Shown: positions 12,320 to 28,977 of the stretch, one piece after another
Position numbering within the stretch: position 1 is the first letter of the stretch
How the letters are laid out: the number at the start of each line of letters is the position of its first letter
NCBI GenBank assembly: GCA_028554645.1
Contig: JAQOOI010000022.1
Location: 1,240,001-1,304,000, forward strand
Length of the DNA stretch: 64,000 nucleotides
Direction: 5' to 3'
Origin: Omphalotus guepiniiformis
Lineage: Eukaryota; Basidiomycota; Agaricomycetes; Agaricales; Omphalotaceae
The notes under the pieces: generated by a model
What the model was told of the DNA's origin: nothing
Databases searched by the model: none
The model's input: the letters and a program-made list of their open reading frames with translations, nothing else
Translations under genes and position numbers: made by a program

Positions 12320-14188
12320 CTAAGCAAACCGAACCTTCTCACCAGGACGACCCTCTGAGAGAAGGACAACAGCCTAAGGAACAGCAACATTTAGCTTCGA
12401 ATGCGAAAAGAAAGGGCTGCTCAAGAAACATACGTATTTTCCACTAATCTTCCAGCCCGCTTCTTCTTTATCCAATTTCTCCGCGATCTCATCGCCATTA
12501 TCACCGAGTCCAACAACGACATCACTCTTGATTGTCCTCAAACTCACCACCTTTGGCGCACCCGCACTATTAGCCATCGGGCCAATAGCGATCTCAAACG
12601 GTGTTGACGCAGGAGCGGCACAGTCGTACGTGAGTTTGCGATGGTTCAAATCTCCTTTGAAGAAGACTAGGTCTGAACGCGAAAGATGGAGAAATAGATC
12701 GGGAGCTTCGGAATGCAGGTCCCAAAACGTATATCCTGTACACCAGAAGGGGTGTTGCTCGTACACCCATTTGCCTTCTTTTTCGTATTGCTAGATGAAA
12801 AGTAAGCATTCAGCATTTATGGGAGCCAGATGGTGCTTACCTTCCAGCGGGCACCAAGCGTCCTGAGGGACTCAAGTTCGACATCGCTTGCCTTAGGGAA
12901 CAGCTGTCCATACACCATCGAATTGAGGAGCCACTGCCAGTCTTTCCTGGTCACGTCGGATACGAACCAAGGATACCGTTTGCCGTGGAAGCGGATCTGG
13001 GTTGCAAGACCACTTTGGAGTAAAAAGTCGGCTATGCATAGATTTCTGGTGAGCATATATTCGGCACCTTGCAGGGATGCACACCCACCATAAACGCAAT
13101 CACAGTACAGCTCGAATCCGGCATTATCGAGCACAAAGTCAATCCGACCCCCAGTCTTCTGACGAAGTTCTTTAACAGAATCCCAGAGCTTGTTCAGGTG
13201 GTTTCCGAGAATGTTCTTTTCCGTCGCCGCAAGATGATCACCACCAGTAGACTGAAGAGCTTTGATTTGTTCTTCGGTCATATTGATGAGGAGCGAAAGA
13301 TCAGTGGAGTTACCCCACAAGCAGACTGCATGTACAGGGTAAGCTAGAGAAAGCAACGTACATCGCGATCGGCTGACCTTGGGTCAATTCCAGGAACATG
13401 AGACGCTCTGCCTCAAGCTTTTCAGCTTCCGACAAGTTATCGGACAAGCCGAAAGGTTCTGCAAAACGCATCGATAACTCGAACACTGCTTCTGCAGAAC
13501 GCGAGAAAGTATCACACTGAACGACGAATTCAATAAGTTTTCGAATCGACAAGACAAACTGCTCACATTTCTGACGATAGAATACGTCGTAGTCGGACCA
13601 GAACTTGGAAACACTAAAGCATTCGTGCAAGCGACGGTACTTATACGCCTCTGCGAAAAGCCAAGGAGCGTTCATGAAGTCTTTGCCTGTATAACGGACG
13701 TCGATCCACTAGTATTATGGAATTGATACAAGTCTGACTGACCTTGAAAGAATTTTGCGATCTCTTTGTTCCACAATGCAACGTCTGCTTCGCCATCATC
13801 AAGGATGGGCCTGAGCTTAGCATTTCCGCTGAGATCGGTCATAAGAGCCTCCATCCGCTCGATGCATTCGACAAGATCCACGACTTTATCCTCTGCAGAC
13901 TGTTCATTAAGAGTTCTGGTGGTGTCGTCAATGGCTTTGCCTAAGATGGTGGGCAGGCGCGATTGCATAGTAGCATGAGCGAAAGAATACTCGTGATAGC
14001 CACGGTAAGCAGGCCATGGAGGGTTGTTGGGGTCAATTCTACGATGAGGGCTTGAGAGATGGTCATTAGATAGACAAAACGAGACAAATTCTAGTAGGCG
14101 TCCTCGGCCAAGATGCCTTGATATTCTTCTTGCTAGGAAGATGACCGAGAGAAAGAGTTACGCGGGCAGGGGCAGTATTTTCGGACAT
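12320..14188 (-). CDS. ARMT1/YMR027W-type damage-control phosphatase (DUF89)
   Basis: This is a metal-dependent phosphatase family acting on sugar phosphates such as fructose-1-phosphate; the human homologue ARMT1 was also proposed to methylate PCNA. The first exons contain DPNNPPWPAYRGYHEYSFAH and MQSRLPTILGKAIDD. Later come NAPWLFAEAYKYRRLHE and KFWSDYDVFYRQK. The core has TGGRIDFVLDNAGFEL, with the metal-binding Asp-Asn pair, then HGKRYPWFVSDVTRKDW. Near the C-terminus DLVFFKGDLNHRKLTYD matches the family's second conserved block. The last exon ends GKYAVVLLSEGRPGEKVRF-A. The C-terminal join uses an intron starting GTATGT, so the true stop is at 12,320 and not the in-frame stop at 12,374. 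The N-terminal join between 14,188 and 14,040 is not resolved and the start is provisional. Confidence 0.85.
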
Positions 14189-15226
14189 TGTTGTTAACAG
14201 ACCAGCTGAACGAGCGATGTCGATGAACGATTATCGATTGAGGACTATGAAAAGTGAAGAAAAGAACGCACATTTGAAGAGAATGATATATAAGCAGTTG
14301 TACGGCGGTGTAAAGGGAGATGGAAGGCTATTCTGCAGAGTTGGCTTGACGATAGATGGAGGAGAACCGCCCTTTCTTTGACGAATCAGCGCGAAATCCC
14401 CTTTAATTGACCGAAATGGGAAGATGACGTCACGCGAAGATTGACATCATTCGGGTATGCAAGATTTTCCGAGTCTAATGCTCACTCTCATCTTCACGCA
14501 AATAACACTATTACTCCACAGGTTTTGCCGTACCTGCACTCAAAAACTCTCGCTACAGCTCGTCAACCAATCCTTGTTGACCGTGCTGCCCATCGGATGG
14601 CGCTTACGTCCATCAGGACCATCCATTGCCCGCATTGAATTCAGAACGAGCTATCTGTGTCATATGGTGCAGCTACAAGTGCTACAAGATTATTATTGCT
14701 GTTGACCTTCTCTTCTCGTTCTATATAGTTATGAAGGCTCTAGGCTCGACCTCTTCTTTCTTTCTGCTTCTGACATTCGCCACTTCTTTTAAAATTCATT
14801 CATCTACTTAAGACAGCGCTCAATTTTTATCAATCATCCGGTGACCGAGCTTCAGTTAAAATTCATTCATCTACTTAAGGCAGTGCTCAATTTTGATCAA
14901 TCATCCGGTGACCGGGCTTCAGCCTTCAGGTGACAATCATGATTGCTTGTGTGCGCACTTGAGGGTCGCAATGGTATCAATGGCGATATAGCGGGCCACA
15001 GTTTATGATTAGCTTGCACACTTGTACTGTGGTTGCGTGAGTCGACTTTGCCGCAACGGTAGCACAAGACGCATAGGACACAGAGCATCCTTCAAGCCTG
15101 ACTACCTACAATTAAGATTCTAACATAACCTATCATATGACAAGCGTACAAAGATACACGTAGTGATGCTATGACATGCTTCCAACACGGAACTTACAAT
15201 ATGAACCTGCTTCTCAGTCGAGCTCC
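14189..15226. other. 1-kb gap: promoter of the phosphatase gene and 3' flank of the RING gene
   Basis: It contains a TATATA-type box near 14,286-14,294, about 100 bp upstream of the phosphatase start. It also holds the 67-bp tandem duplication at 14,791-14,924. Short open frames here show no recognisable protein features. I recognise no RNA gene. Confidence 0.5.
14791..14924. repeat. 67-bp tandem duplication (two copies)
   Basis: Copy 1 is 14,791-14,857 and copy 2 is 14,858-14,924. Both start AAAATTCATTCATCTACTTA and contain CAATCATCCGGTGACCG. They are the same length and differ at about six positions, mostly transitions. The duplication lies in non-coding DNA. Confidence 0.9.
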
Positions 15227-16892
15227 TCAGTCGAGCTCCTCATCCCAACCTCCTGGCAGATGATTGCTTCGATTGGCGTTCCTTGAATTATCTGGTGAAG
15301 ATCTGCGCTGTTCGGTACTTGAGCCACTGTTTCTTCTTTGTTCAGGGCTTGAGGTTGCCCGACGATTTCGATTTTGGCTGCCCGGAGATGGCCCCGCTCC
15401 TCCGCTACCCATTACCGAGCCAAACAAAGTGTGTAACAATCCAGATTCCTGATCCCGCCCTCCAGGCGAACGTGGACGCGCGGGACCAGAGGAACTATTA
15501 GCACCCCCACTCGAACGAGAGTCTCTGGATGGCGGAGAGTGATACCCTGGTTGTGGAACGAGTTGGTGTCTACATGCGAAAAAAAATCAGTCAAGAGTTA
15601 TTATTTGATCAACGAAGCGCTCACCGGCACACGGGACACGTTCCGCTTGAATGTAGCCATGGAAGAATGCAAGGTTGATGGAACGGATGCTTGCATGGTA
15701 GTGTGACTACCACTTGTTCGTCTGGGTCCTCTGTCTCCAATTTGAATTGATCTTTGCATACGGCGCAGTCTTTCTCCAGTGTAGGTGCTTGAAGGCACGC
15801 TCAACTCATTGTGAAAGTCAACATCGCGAAGATGACGTACATCCGACTTCCAAAATTTCTCGGTCAAGTCTCTCAATTATCTCCTCTGTTGCGGGCACAG
15901 GCCGAGACGCGTTAGAATTCTCCATCAAGTTTGTGATAATTTGGTCCAACGCTGGGCAAATGATGAGCGCTCATAGGAGCCATGAGCGATTTACACACAC
16001 CTTCTTGATTATAAACGTAGTCACCCATCCTGCCGCCCTCTACGTCTCCCATTATGTCAGAAAATGGCCCCGCTCGATGTCCTAGCATTGTCATTAGATA
16101 TTGTGCCAATAATGGCCCGGCGATTCCAGAACCACGTTCATCTGTATCCGGGCCTCTGCGGATATATCTAGATAAGGTCAAAAAACTCCTTTGAGGGAGC
16201 TGGAGCAAGTGAACTTACTCGGACATATTAGGCGGTCTCCTGCCGCCAGCATCGCCACCCAATGTTCTTGCACCACCAATTGTGAATGTAGCAGGATTAC
16301 CTGAGCCAGAGCGCATAGAGAACGAGAATGACGGCTAGAGCAAGGTGAAGAGATAGGTATCCTTGTAATTCGGACATGAGAACTTACTTACAGGAGGCGA
16401 GGTACGTGTGCGATTGCGTGGGGAAGATGGTCGTTCCTCATTGGCTCCGCGGGCCATCAGATTTTGCAGCAACACTAAGCAGCACAGCTCAAAGACGACA
16501 GTGCAAGAACGAGAACTGATTCAACGGACTCATGAATGGGTCAAGTGCCACATCATCTCCTCCTTCGCCTCGGTGGAACTCGCGGGGGTCATCGCTAGGA
16601 TTCTCCATCTGTCCGTGTAAGGTGTCATCACAAGGTCAACAGCTGGCGAGCGATATTTGAATCGATCCTCCGAACCTTTTCGACAAAGGTACCATGACAT
16701 GAAGCACAAACTGGATCTGGGACCTAATAGGTACTCTTCAAATCCTCACTGCAGATAGGAATACAAAGTACGCACCAGTAACGGTCTCATTTCTGCGTTA
16801 CACTGGTCCGACCGCGATTACTCAGCTAGATACGAGAGAGAATGAGCCAGACGTACTTGATGACAGTACCACAGGGGTTCTCGGGACGACAT
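15227..16892 (-). CDS. RNF126/RNF115-type RING-H2 E3 ubiquitin ligase
   Basis: The N-terminus reads MSSREPLWYCHQ, then by a short intron CNAEMRPLL, then VPDPVCASCHGTFVEKV. The spaced cysteines form the zinc finger typical of RNF126, which binds ubiquitin or BAG6 clients in animals. The middle is disordered, with ARGANEERPSSPRNRTRTS. It is followed by the conserved block MGDYVYNQE plus ALDQIITNLMENSNASRPVP, which directly precedes the RING in this family. The RING-H2 finger starts at CAVCKDQF and has CKHPFHQPCILPWL and CPVCRHQLVPQPG. The C-terminal tail is Ser/Arg/Gly-rich and ends GGWDEELD. The target is unknown. The gene is divergent from the ABC transporter over 478 bp. Confidence 0.85.
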
Positions 16893-17370
16893 GTTTCTCT
16901 AGGATGGAAAGTTTGTGGTGAAGAAAAGGTAAGAGGGAGAGGTGTAGAACGTGAGGTTGAGCAACGCCACATCTCCAATTTCGGCCGCTCGGAATCACTA
17001 TGATATCACGCGTGCTTACTCCTCAGCCTAGTCCAAGTCACATGATGTCACACAACGTGTACAACTTTTACTGTCACATATTTTCGTTCTCTCTCTTCGT
17101 CTCTTCATTTTGCGTTGGTGAGTACCGTCTCAAAGCAACTTTTCGTGATGATCGTGGTTCCCTATTATACGATGCTCAAGCATATCTGCTTTTGCTCCTC
17201 GTGAGATCAGCTACCGGGTTTACTGATTGTCAACGTGTCTCTATTTTTTCGAATGAGCCTTCACTAACTCAATTTGGTTATATAAGGTTCATTCACAAAT
17301 CCTGTCGTTTTGAATGGTATGCTGTGTATTCATATTCATTGTCGTTATACTAACATTGTACAAGGTGTAG
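16893..17370. other. Divergent promoter region between the RING ligase and ABC transporter
   Basis: About 480 bp with no convincing coding sequence. A plus-strand open frame at 17,000-17,353 shows no family features and includes the transporter's TATA box. Confidence 0.45.
17279..17285 (+). promoter_or_regulatory. TATA box of the ABCC transporter gene
   Basis: TATATAA followed by GG lies 92 bp upstream of the ATG at 17,371, a plausible core promoter distance for this genome. Confidence 0.4.
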
Positions 17371-23092
<5,722 letters not shown>

Positions 23093-23170
23093 CGCGTCTT
23101 GACTCTTCCTTCACTTCAGTTCCGTCTTGCATCGTTAGTTTTGCGACTCTCTCTTCCTAATATCACGTCG

Positions 23171-24100
23171 ATGGTTACTAGTACTCGCTTTTGCGTTATT
23201 TTCTCGCTCTTCTGTTCTATCACATCTTCAATACGCCAGGTGGAAGGATTGTCTCTTGTGGGACCTTACATGTCAAAAGACATTCAGATACCAGAGTTAT
23301 TGGACGGTCACTACGACACCAGATCTATCGCTACATCTGTATCCTCAGAAACTTCAACTTCCCGGACAAGTCTGGATACTCGCCTCACGTCTGCGTCTGT
23401 TAGTACCAGTTCAACCAGTAGCTCTGCTGGCGGAGCTTCTGAGCGCCCAAACACATCAAGTTCATCATTCCCGGTTACGACAACAAGTTCCATCCTTGAA
23501 GTTGATTCATTTCCTACATCTACTACCGTACAGAATACGCCATTCCAACCCGTGACATCTAGTGAAACCAGCGATTTCTTGGCCACATCCACACCGACTA
23601 CCACAACAGTGACTACCGTGACTCCTTCAAACATAGAACGACAAGGCGCAGGATCGATGCCTCCAGGTGAAGCAGCAGAATGGAAAGTAATTGGGGTCGG
23701 GATGATCGTGATTGCAGTCGTCGCTGCTGTGATCTTGCTGTTGGTTCTCTTCGATACATGGTGGGGATTTCTGCGCGACCTATGCGGCAGAAAGAGACGC
23801 GAAGGAGCGGAAGATATGGTGCCAGATTGGGCTGAGAAGAGCTGGAAGATCAAATTATCGAACGAGGACGGCCACAGATACCCAACAATGGCTTCTTTGG
23901 AGTCAATAACGCAATCAGAGAAACATGTATCTGCACATGCTACGCGTCCCGTTGCGCTCAACGAGAACAATTCGATACCCTACACTCATGCGATGCATTC
24001 TGAACCCAACTTGGACCCTCATCCACTGGAACCGCTATTTCGTCGTCCCAGCACGAAGACCCCTTCCATCAAGTCGCCAACCTTTCTACCATATCGTTGA
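23171..24100 (+). CDS. Ser/Thr-rich type I single-pass membrane protein
   Basis: A single exon with no family I recognise. It starts MVTSTRFCVIFSLFCSI, a probable signal peptide. About 150 residues very rich in Ser and Thr follow (ETSTSRTSLDTRLTSASVS; TPTTTTVTTVTPS), as in heavily O-mannosylated ectodomains. A single membrane span of Val, Ile, Ala and Leu begins VIGVGMIVIAVVAAVILLL at about 23,690. The cytosolic side has WGFLRDLCGRKRREG, then a 100-residue tail ending TPSIKSPTFLPYR. The ATG at 23,171 is preferred to one at 23,099 because it puts the signal peptide at the N-terminus. It lies 78 bp behind the ABC transporter stop. The layout recalls fungal wall-stress sensors (WSC/Mid2) but no cysteine-rich WSC domain is present. 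Confidence 0.7.
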   Translation: MVTSTRFCVIFSLFCSITSSIRQVEGLSLVGPYMSKDIQIPELLDGHYDTRSIATSVSSETSTSRTSLDTRLTSASVSTSSTSSSAGGASERPNTSSSSFPVTTTSSILEVDSFPTSTTVQNTPFQPVTSSETSDFLATSTPTTTTVTTVTPSNIERQGAGSMPPGEAAEWKVIGVGMIVIAVVAAVILLLVLFDTWWGFLRDLCGRKRREGAEDMVPDWAEKSWKIKLSNEDGHRYPTMASLESITQSEKHVSAHATRPVALNENNSIPYTHAMHSEPNLDPHPLEPLFRRPSTKTPSIKSPTFLPYR

Positions 24101-24202
24101 CCGTCGCGGTCTCGGTCCATAATCTTGTAGCCATTCCCTCTGTATTGCATGGTTCTTTCATTATATTTGAGGCGTGATTGAGTAATTGACTACAAGTCAA
24201 GC

Positions 24203-24443
24203 CTAGTTTTTCTTCTGTGTAGAAGGATATTTGTTTTCTAGGGCATCGGATATATAGATGCCTGCTGCGGCTACAAGACAGAGTCCCAGTGAGAATTTTA
24301 GGCGTGTAGAGGGCGGGAGTGCTTTTGAAGCATGAACATTTAATACAGTACATGAGACGCAGAGGTACATATTACATACCCATCCAAGATTGAGCCAGAG
24401 TTCGGTTGGAAGGCGAGGACGACTGGGGCTTTTCAATCGACAT
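24203..24443 (-). CDS. 60-residue single-pass membrane protein
   Basis: A small two-exon gene. Exon 1 (24,443-24,380) gives MSIEKPQSSSPSNRTLAQSW-M. A 58-nt GTATGT...AAAAG intron (24,379-24,322) is in phase 1. Exon 2 (24,321-24,203) gives ALPPSTRLKFSLGLCLVAAA followed by GIYISDALENKYPSTQKKN. The join keeps frame exactly, and exon 2 has a clean hydrophobic span flanked by a basic N side and a charged C side. Size and shape resemble small mitochondrial inner-membrane or assembly proteins, but I cannot name a family. It converges on the Ser/Thr-rich membrane protein gene. It could be missed by automatic annotation because it is so short. Confidence 0.55.
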
Positions 24444-24641
24444 CGTGTCCAGGTCTCAAATGCTGTCAGTGGCTGTGCAACCAATTCCAAGCTCTTTCTC
24501 CCACCGGCACTGGGATCAACATACTACTAAGTCAATTTTGGACCACAAGCTAGTTGTATTGTAAAACAGACAATCACGACTAATGAGTACCTGACCCCTC
24601 CTCTCCATCTAGTGGATATCGCATTAGTTGTAGAGACCTTG

Positions 24642-25190
24642 CTAGTTAAAGTACTCCCATCGAGGAATTTGAAGAGTTCCTGCACCAGGAACGTCGTACC
24701 AAACAAACAGATAATCCTGGCGGGGATCAGGATAGCGACCAATGTCAAGTGACTCCCGCAGCTGCCTAGCTTCCTCGAGCTCTTGTGCATTTCTCGCAGC
24801 ATCCTGCTCCGCCAGTACCCTTGTAGTTTTCTCGTCATTATTTGCTTTGCTTGCTTGAGCAGCACGCCGACTCGCTTCTGCTGCAGCTCTGCTTGATGCT
24901 TCGGCTTGTATCTGCGCATCGTACTGCGCTGCTCTTGCGGCATCTGCTTGCGCCCTCTCCACTTGAGCGCGCACAGCAGCTTCCTGAGCTAGTTGCTCTG
25001 CTGCTTGGGCTGCCTGGCGAGCTACCGCGACCTCGTTTTGCTGGGCTGCAGCCAATTGTGTAGCTTATGCTTGTTGTCTTTCCAACTCCGCACGAGCCTG
25101 ACGTGCTTCTTGCAATTGGCGTTCGATAGCAAGCATGGTGGGGTTGGGGCGACTCGGAGGGGCTTTACGTTTAGAAGAAAGACCTCCCAT
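24642..25190 (-). pseudogene. Ala/Glu-rich coiled-coil gene interrupted by an in-frame TAA
   Basis: The ATG at 25,190 opens MGGLSSKRKAPPSRPNP, with Gly2 and basic residues suited to N-myristoylation. A helix RQLQEARQARAELERQQA follows, then TAA at 25,065-25,067. The same frame continues at once with ATQLAAAQQNEVAVARQAAQ. It stays open for about 140 codons of Ala-rich coiled coil and finishes in an ordered-looking tail: ESLDIGRYPDPRQDYLFVWY and GAGTLQIPRWEYFN. Codon use and composition on both sides of the stop are alike, so this is one reading unit. It may be a recent pseudogene, a readthrough stop or a sequence error. A 39-nt in-frame intron starting GTCAGG could remove the stop, but its acceptor is poor. 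Function unknown. Confidence 0.5.
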
Positions 25191-25976
25191 GATTTCCTTG
25201 GACTGGTATACATGCGTACAAAGTCCTGAATATGAACGTACTTGTGAACGTGCATTGCTTGTTTGCCAGGGAGCAAAAACCTGTCGAAGCTGTGTCACAA
25301 AACTTGCGAATGAAGTTGAAATTGTCCCACACAGACGAGGACCAGAGGACAAGGATTTTAACCCGAATAACGGAGGTTATATTCACTAGCAAAGACACCA
25401 GCGCCCATCAGAGAACCTTCCTTGATTTTATAGTCAAAGGGAGAGCTATATCCAACGCAGGTGAATATGATGAATCAGGATCGGAAAGTGGGGTTGTTGA
25501 ACCTTCTGAGAACGGGAAAGACGGGGGGGCAAGCCTGAAGAGCGACTCGATCGTGAGATCCAGAACATACACCATCGTGAGCATCAAAAGAGCAACTCAG
25601 TCACGACATGGCGCCGTTGGTCAGATCCTGTAGTGCTCGAGAAGCTGTAGCTGTTCACCGCAATATGCACCACGACGTGAAAGCAAGTGCAGACATCTTG
25701 TTCAGTGAACTTGACTTCTATAAGACGCCCGTGAGTGACAGAAGCATGAAACGAGGGAAGAACCACTGAACAATGAACAGAATCCACCTTGCCATCGACA
25801 GAGTGAGGGCTGGAATCAGAAATCTCTCCCCTGAATTCGAACGGCTAGAAGTGACATATTTGGCCATATTTCATTGAAAAAATGAATGCCTTTCGCCGCC
25901 CATTTAATTTTCAGTTTGCACTCCGATCGCGATGAGTCATGCGTATCTCATAACCCTCAAACTTCCACCATCCAAG
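25191..25976. other. Gap upstream of riboflavin synthase
   Basis: About 790 bp. A plus-strand frame of 133 codons (25,232-25,633) and a minus-strand frame of 67 codons show no domain or helpful composition. I see no RNA gene. It probably holds two promoters. Confidence 0.4.
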
Positions 25977-26912
25977 ATGTTTACGGGTTTGGTTGGCTTC
26001 TTCATGCGACCACTTTTCTAGCACTCACTTCACGAATCTCGTATCGTCTAGATCGAACATTTGGGAACTGTTTCTCACATTGAAAAGGATTCCGGAGGGT
26101 GCACTTTGATCATATCGGATTCCTCACCCATTCTTGGAGACTGTCATATCGGAGACTCGATAGCTGTGAACGGATGCTGGTGATTTCTTCTCGTGTGACA
26201 TGGAAATGAATACTGAAGTTTGAATCGGTAGTTTGACGGTTACCGAATTTGGTAAAGAGGAGAAAGGCGGCTGGTTCAAAGTATGGTTGGCAAATGAAAC
26301 ACTTGAACGAAGTGATCTAGGTATGTATGGGCACATTTACACTGCCCCAAAGATATTGAACCATGACCTGGTTGTATAGGAGAGCGCATCGTTGGAGATC
26401 AATTGAATCTGGAGCGGGCGATGGCTACACATATTCGGTTTGGTGGTCACTTTGTTCAAGTAACGACAGGATCATACGTGTGTCTGCCTCTCTGACGTCC
26501 AATCTGTCTCCAGGGTCACGTCGACACTACAGCGGTGGTGGTTGACCGCACACCGGACGGAGATTCCCTGCGTCTCACTTTCCAACTCCCAGAGCCGACT
26601 CCATCTCGGCCGTCGCTATTGCCTTACCTGATTCCAAAAGGCTTCGTAGCGATTGACGGAACGTCGCTCACTCTGACTGCAGTAGACGATGCTCAACGAA
26701 CACTCAGCGTGATGCTCATACAGCATACTCAAGAGAAGATTACGTTGAACAAGAAGGCGTTGGGCGCCAAAGTGAACATCGAGGTGGATATGGTAGGAAA
26801 ATATGTAGAGAAGAGCGTCACAGCAGCACTTGGAGGAGAAGGAAATGCGAAGCTAGAGACGATGGTGGAGAGAATAGTAGAAGATATATTGATTAAGAAG
26901 GGATTAAAGTAA
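25977..26912 (+). CDS. RIB5: Riboflavin synthase alpha chain
   Basis: It catalyses dismutation of two 6,7-dimethyl-8-ribityllumazine molecules to riboflavin, the last step of riboflavin synthesis. Exon 1 is only 15 nt (MFTGL, 25,977-25,991). A 60-nt intron leads to IEHLGTVSHIEKDSGGC at 26,052. A second intron (26,180-26,231) splits the conserved block, giving GDSIAVNGC and CLTVTEF. Then come GGWFKVWLANETLERSDLGE and GDQLNLERAM, followed by HIRFGGHFVQ and, after an intron, GHVDTTAVV. The second lumazine-binding half has LIPKGFVAIDGTSLTL and ends VDMVGKYVEK plus a helical tail. The two internally similar halves each carry the expected GxSLxL/NGxCLTV and GHxDTT-type motifs. Complete, with four introns. 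Confidence 0.93.
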
Positions 26913-27025
26913 AAGAGATAGAAGAGTAGCGAAAAGTGTATACGGATTTTGCCGCCGGCTTTACTTATAGACATGGGAGGTTTGAACTTGAACTTGTGAC
27001 GCGACTATCAGTTAGTCCTATTCTT

Positions 27026-28977
27026 ATGGAGGGCCCTCTCAAAAGAAAGGTACTCTCAACTCAATTCTTTCTTCAATTCTATCTGTAATATAATCTTCAA
27101 AAGGTCACCTCAAAACTCACTTATAATGCCAGTCAAGACCCGTCTCAGGGCACCTCAAAATCTCCCCCGTATCGACCCCCGTCTCCTCTCAAATCTTATG
27201 TTTCTTCCACTACATCTACTGTTTCTGCACGACCCAAGGCTAAAGTAAACAGCAGCGCAACACCCGCCAGTGCACGTTCAAAGGTCTCTAAATCTTCCAA
27301 TGTCAGCCCACCCAGCGTCAGAGCGGCGACTAGCATTCCACGTCCTGCTTCACCATTAAAGTCTACGCCATCCATCGGGGCTCCTAGAATTGTCAGGGCA
27401 GTGCGCTCTAATTTGCAACCACAATCATCTCAATCGACTCCGGGCACTCCGACGACCGAGTATCACCGCCTAGACTCGCTCGAATTCCAATCGCGGCCAC
27501 GGTTCGGGAGTGTTTCATTGCGTCCTGGAACATCCTCTTCATCGGCTCTTGGCTTGACAAATGGCTCGCTCAGTCCAGAATCAACATTCACACCACCCGT
27601 AGAGATCGTACATGACTTTGATTCCGCACCCAAAATCAGGTCGAAAGTCTCCAAGGTTGCTAAACATACTGGCGATACTCTCTCCCCTTCTCCTCCTGAA
27701 TCGGGACGAGCACGCGCTCGAGCTGACTCTGTAACTTCAAGTCCGCCTTTCAGCTCCAACTTCACATCATCCTCTAAAGCAGACTATCCATTATACCCTA
27801 TAACTACTGCAAGTCCTGCTGCCAATCCGCATCGTTACACCCCCAATAGGCCACCGCCTCTCAATAACCATGCCTATCGGGCCTTCTCCTCGTCACCGCC
27901 AAACGACGTTACTGTTAGCTACAGCCGAATCATGACCAAGATTGACCCTACTACGGTGCCACTACCCCCTCACTCTCCACCAACATCCGCAGTATCGCTG
28001 TCTTCTCGATCATCCATGTCTCGTTCGTCAGTCTCTTTCACGGATTCTGGTAGCACCAGTACCTCGGGATCTGTTCATTATCTGACCGGGGCGACATCAA
28101 AGACATCGAATAGTAATACTAGTGCGGGACGACTAGATATACGCGGAACGCTTGATGCTCTAGTGCAGATCAATGGGATGAGTCCTGTCGAGGATAAATT
28201 TTCTGAGCAGTTGACAGACGACGAAGAGGGGGAGGAGAACGCCGAGGAGCGGAAAGTCAAAGACGAGGCCAAAACTAATCGAAAGGTGCTTGCAATGATG
28301 CTCTTTGCTCTTCTCCTCCTGACTGAGGTCTCTCTTAACAGATTGCTGATCTAGAGATTACTAACCGGTCCCTCCTCGCGATCAACTCCTCCCTCGAAGC
28401 TACAAAACATCGACAAGCCAAGGAAATTCGCGAACTACGTCGGAAGCTCCGCGAATCACGCCTTATCCTTCCACCTCGCACTTTTCTCGCAATAACATCG
28501 AAAGAAAAGAAAGATGAAGACACGCACGACACGCACGACACGCACGACACAGATGATGATCCTGAGGAAGATGAAGACGATGAGGCCCTCGCTGGTAATG
28601 ATGAGACTTATATGCGCATCAGAATGCGCATGGATGAGCTAATTGAGGCGGGGAAGAGTGCGCTCTTGACGAAGCCAGCCGACTTTGCAGGAGTGAAAGG
28701 AGGAGCGAAGGTCCTCAGCGAGGAAGAAGTACGGGATTGGAGTTTTGGCAGAGGTGCGGATGGAGAGACGTCCCTGCTGGAACCAGATGAGAATGCACAG
28801 AATGTACAGAGCTCGCGTCCCTCGTCGCGGAACGACCAGAGGAAGGGACATGACACTGAAGACCTTGATGAACTTATGTCTGAGGATGAAGTAGAGGCCA
28901 TGACATTGCCTCGACATTCTGCCTCTACCTCTCCTTCAATTTCCCCGCCCCCCATTGTCGTCACACACTCAACTTGA
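27026..28977 (+). CDS. Low-complexity Ser/Pro-rich fungal protein with a short coiled coil
   Basis: The start MEGPLKRK is spliced in phase 0 (AAAG|GTACTC to CAAAAG) to VTSKLTYNASQDPSQG. Some 400 residues of disordered Ser/Pro/Thr sequence follow (for example SPSPPESGRARARADSVTSS). One further intron near 28,285-28,335 leads to the single well-ordered part: IADLEITNRSLLAINSSLEA and HRQAKEIRELRRKLRESRL. That coiled coil resembles a motif found in many fungal proteins of unknown function. Next come an acidic stretch with a DTH repeat, ETYMRIRMRMDELIEAGKSA, and a tail ending PPPIVVTHST. It lies 113 bp after riboflavin synthase on the same strand, with no apparent functional link. Confidence 0.7.
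28520..28551 (+). repeat. 9-bp coding minisatellite (GACACGCAC, about 3.5 copies)
   Basis: Perfect tandem copies of GACACGCAC start at 28,520, 28,529 and 28,538, with a partial fourth. They lie in coding sequence and are in frame, encoding repeated Asp-Thr-His. Confidence 0.85.

Noticed and set aside
16893..17353. 117-codon frame before the ABC transporter as a possible extra N-terminal exon
   Set aside because: It is not in a good position to splice to the transporter start and includes the TATATAA box.
25232..25633. 133-codon plus-strand frame upstream of riboflavin synthase
   Set aside because: No recognisable features; lies in a probable promoter region. Cannot be excluded without transcripts.
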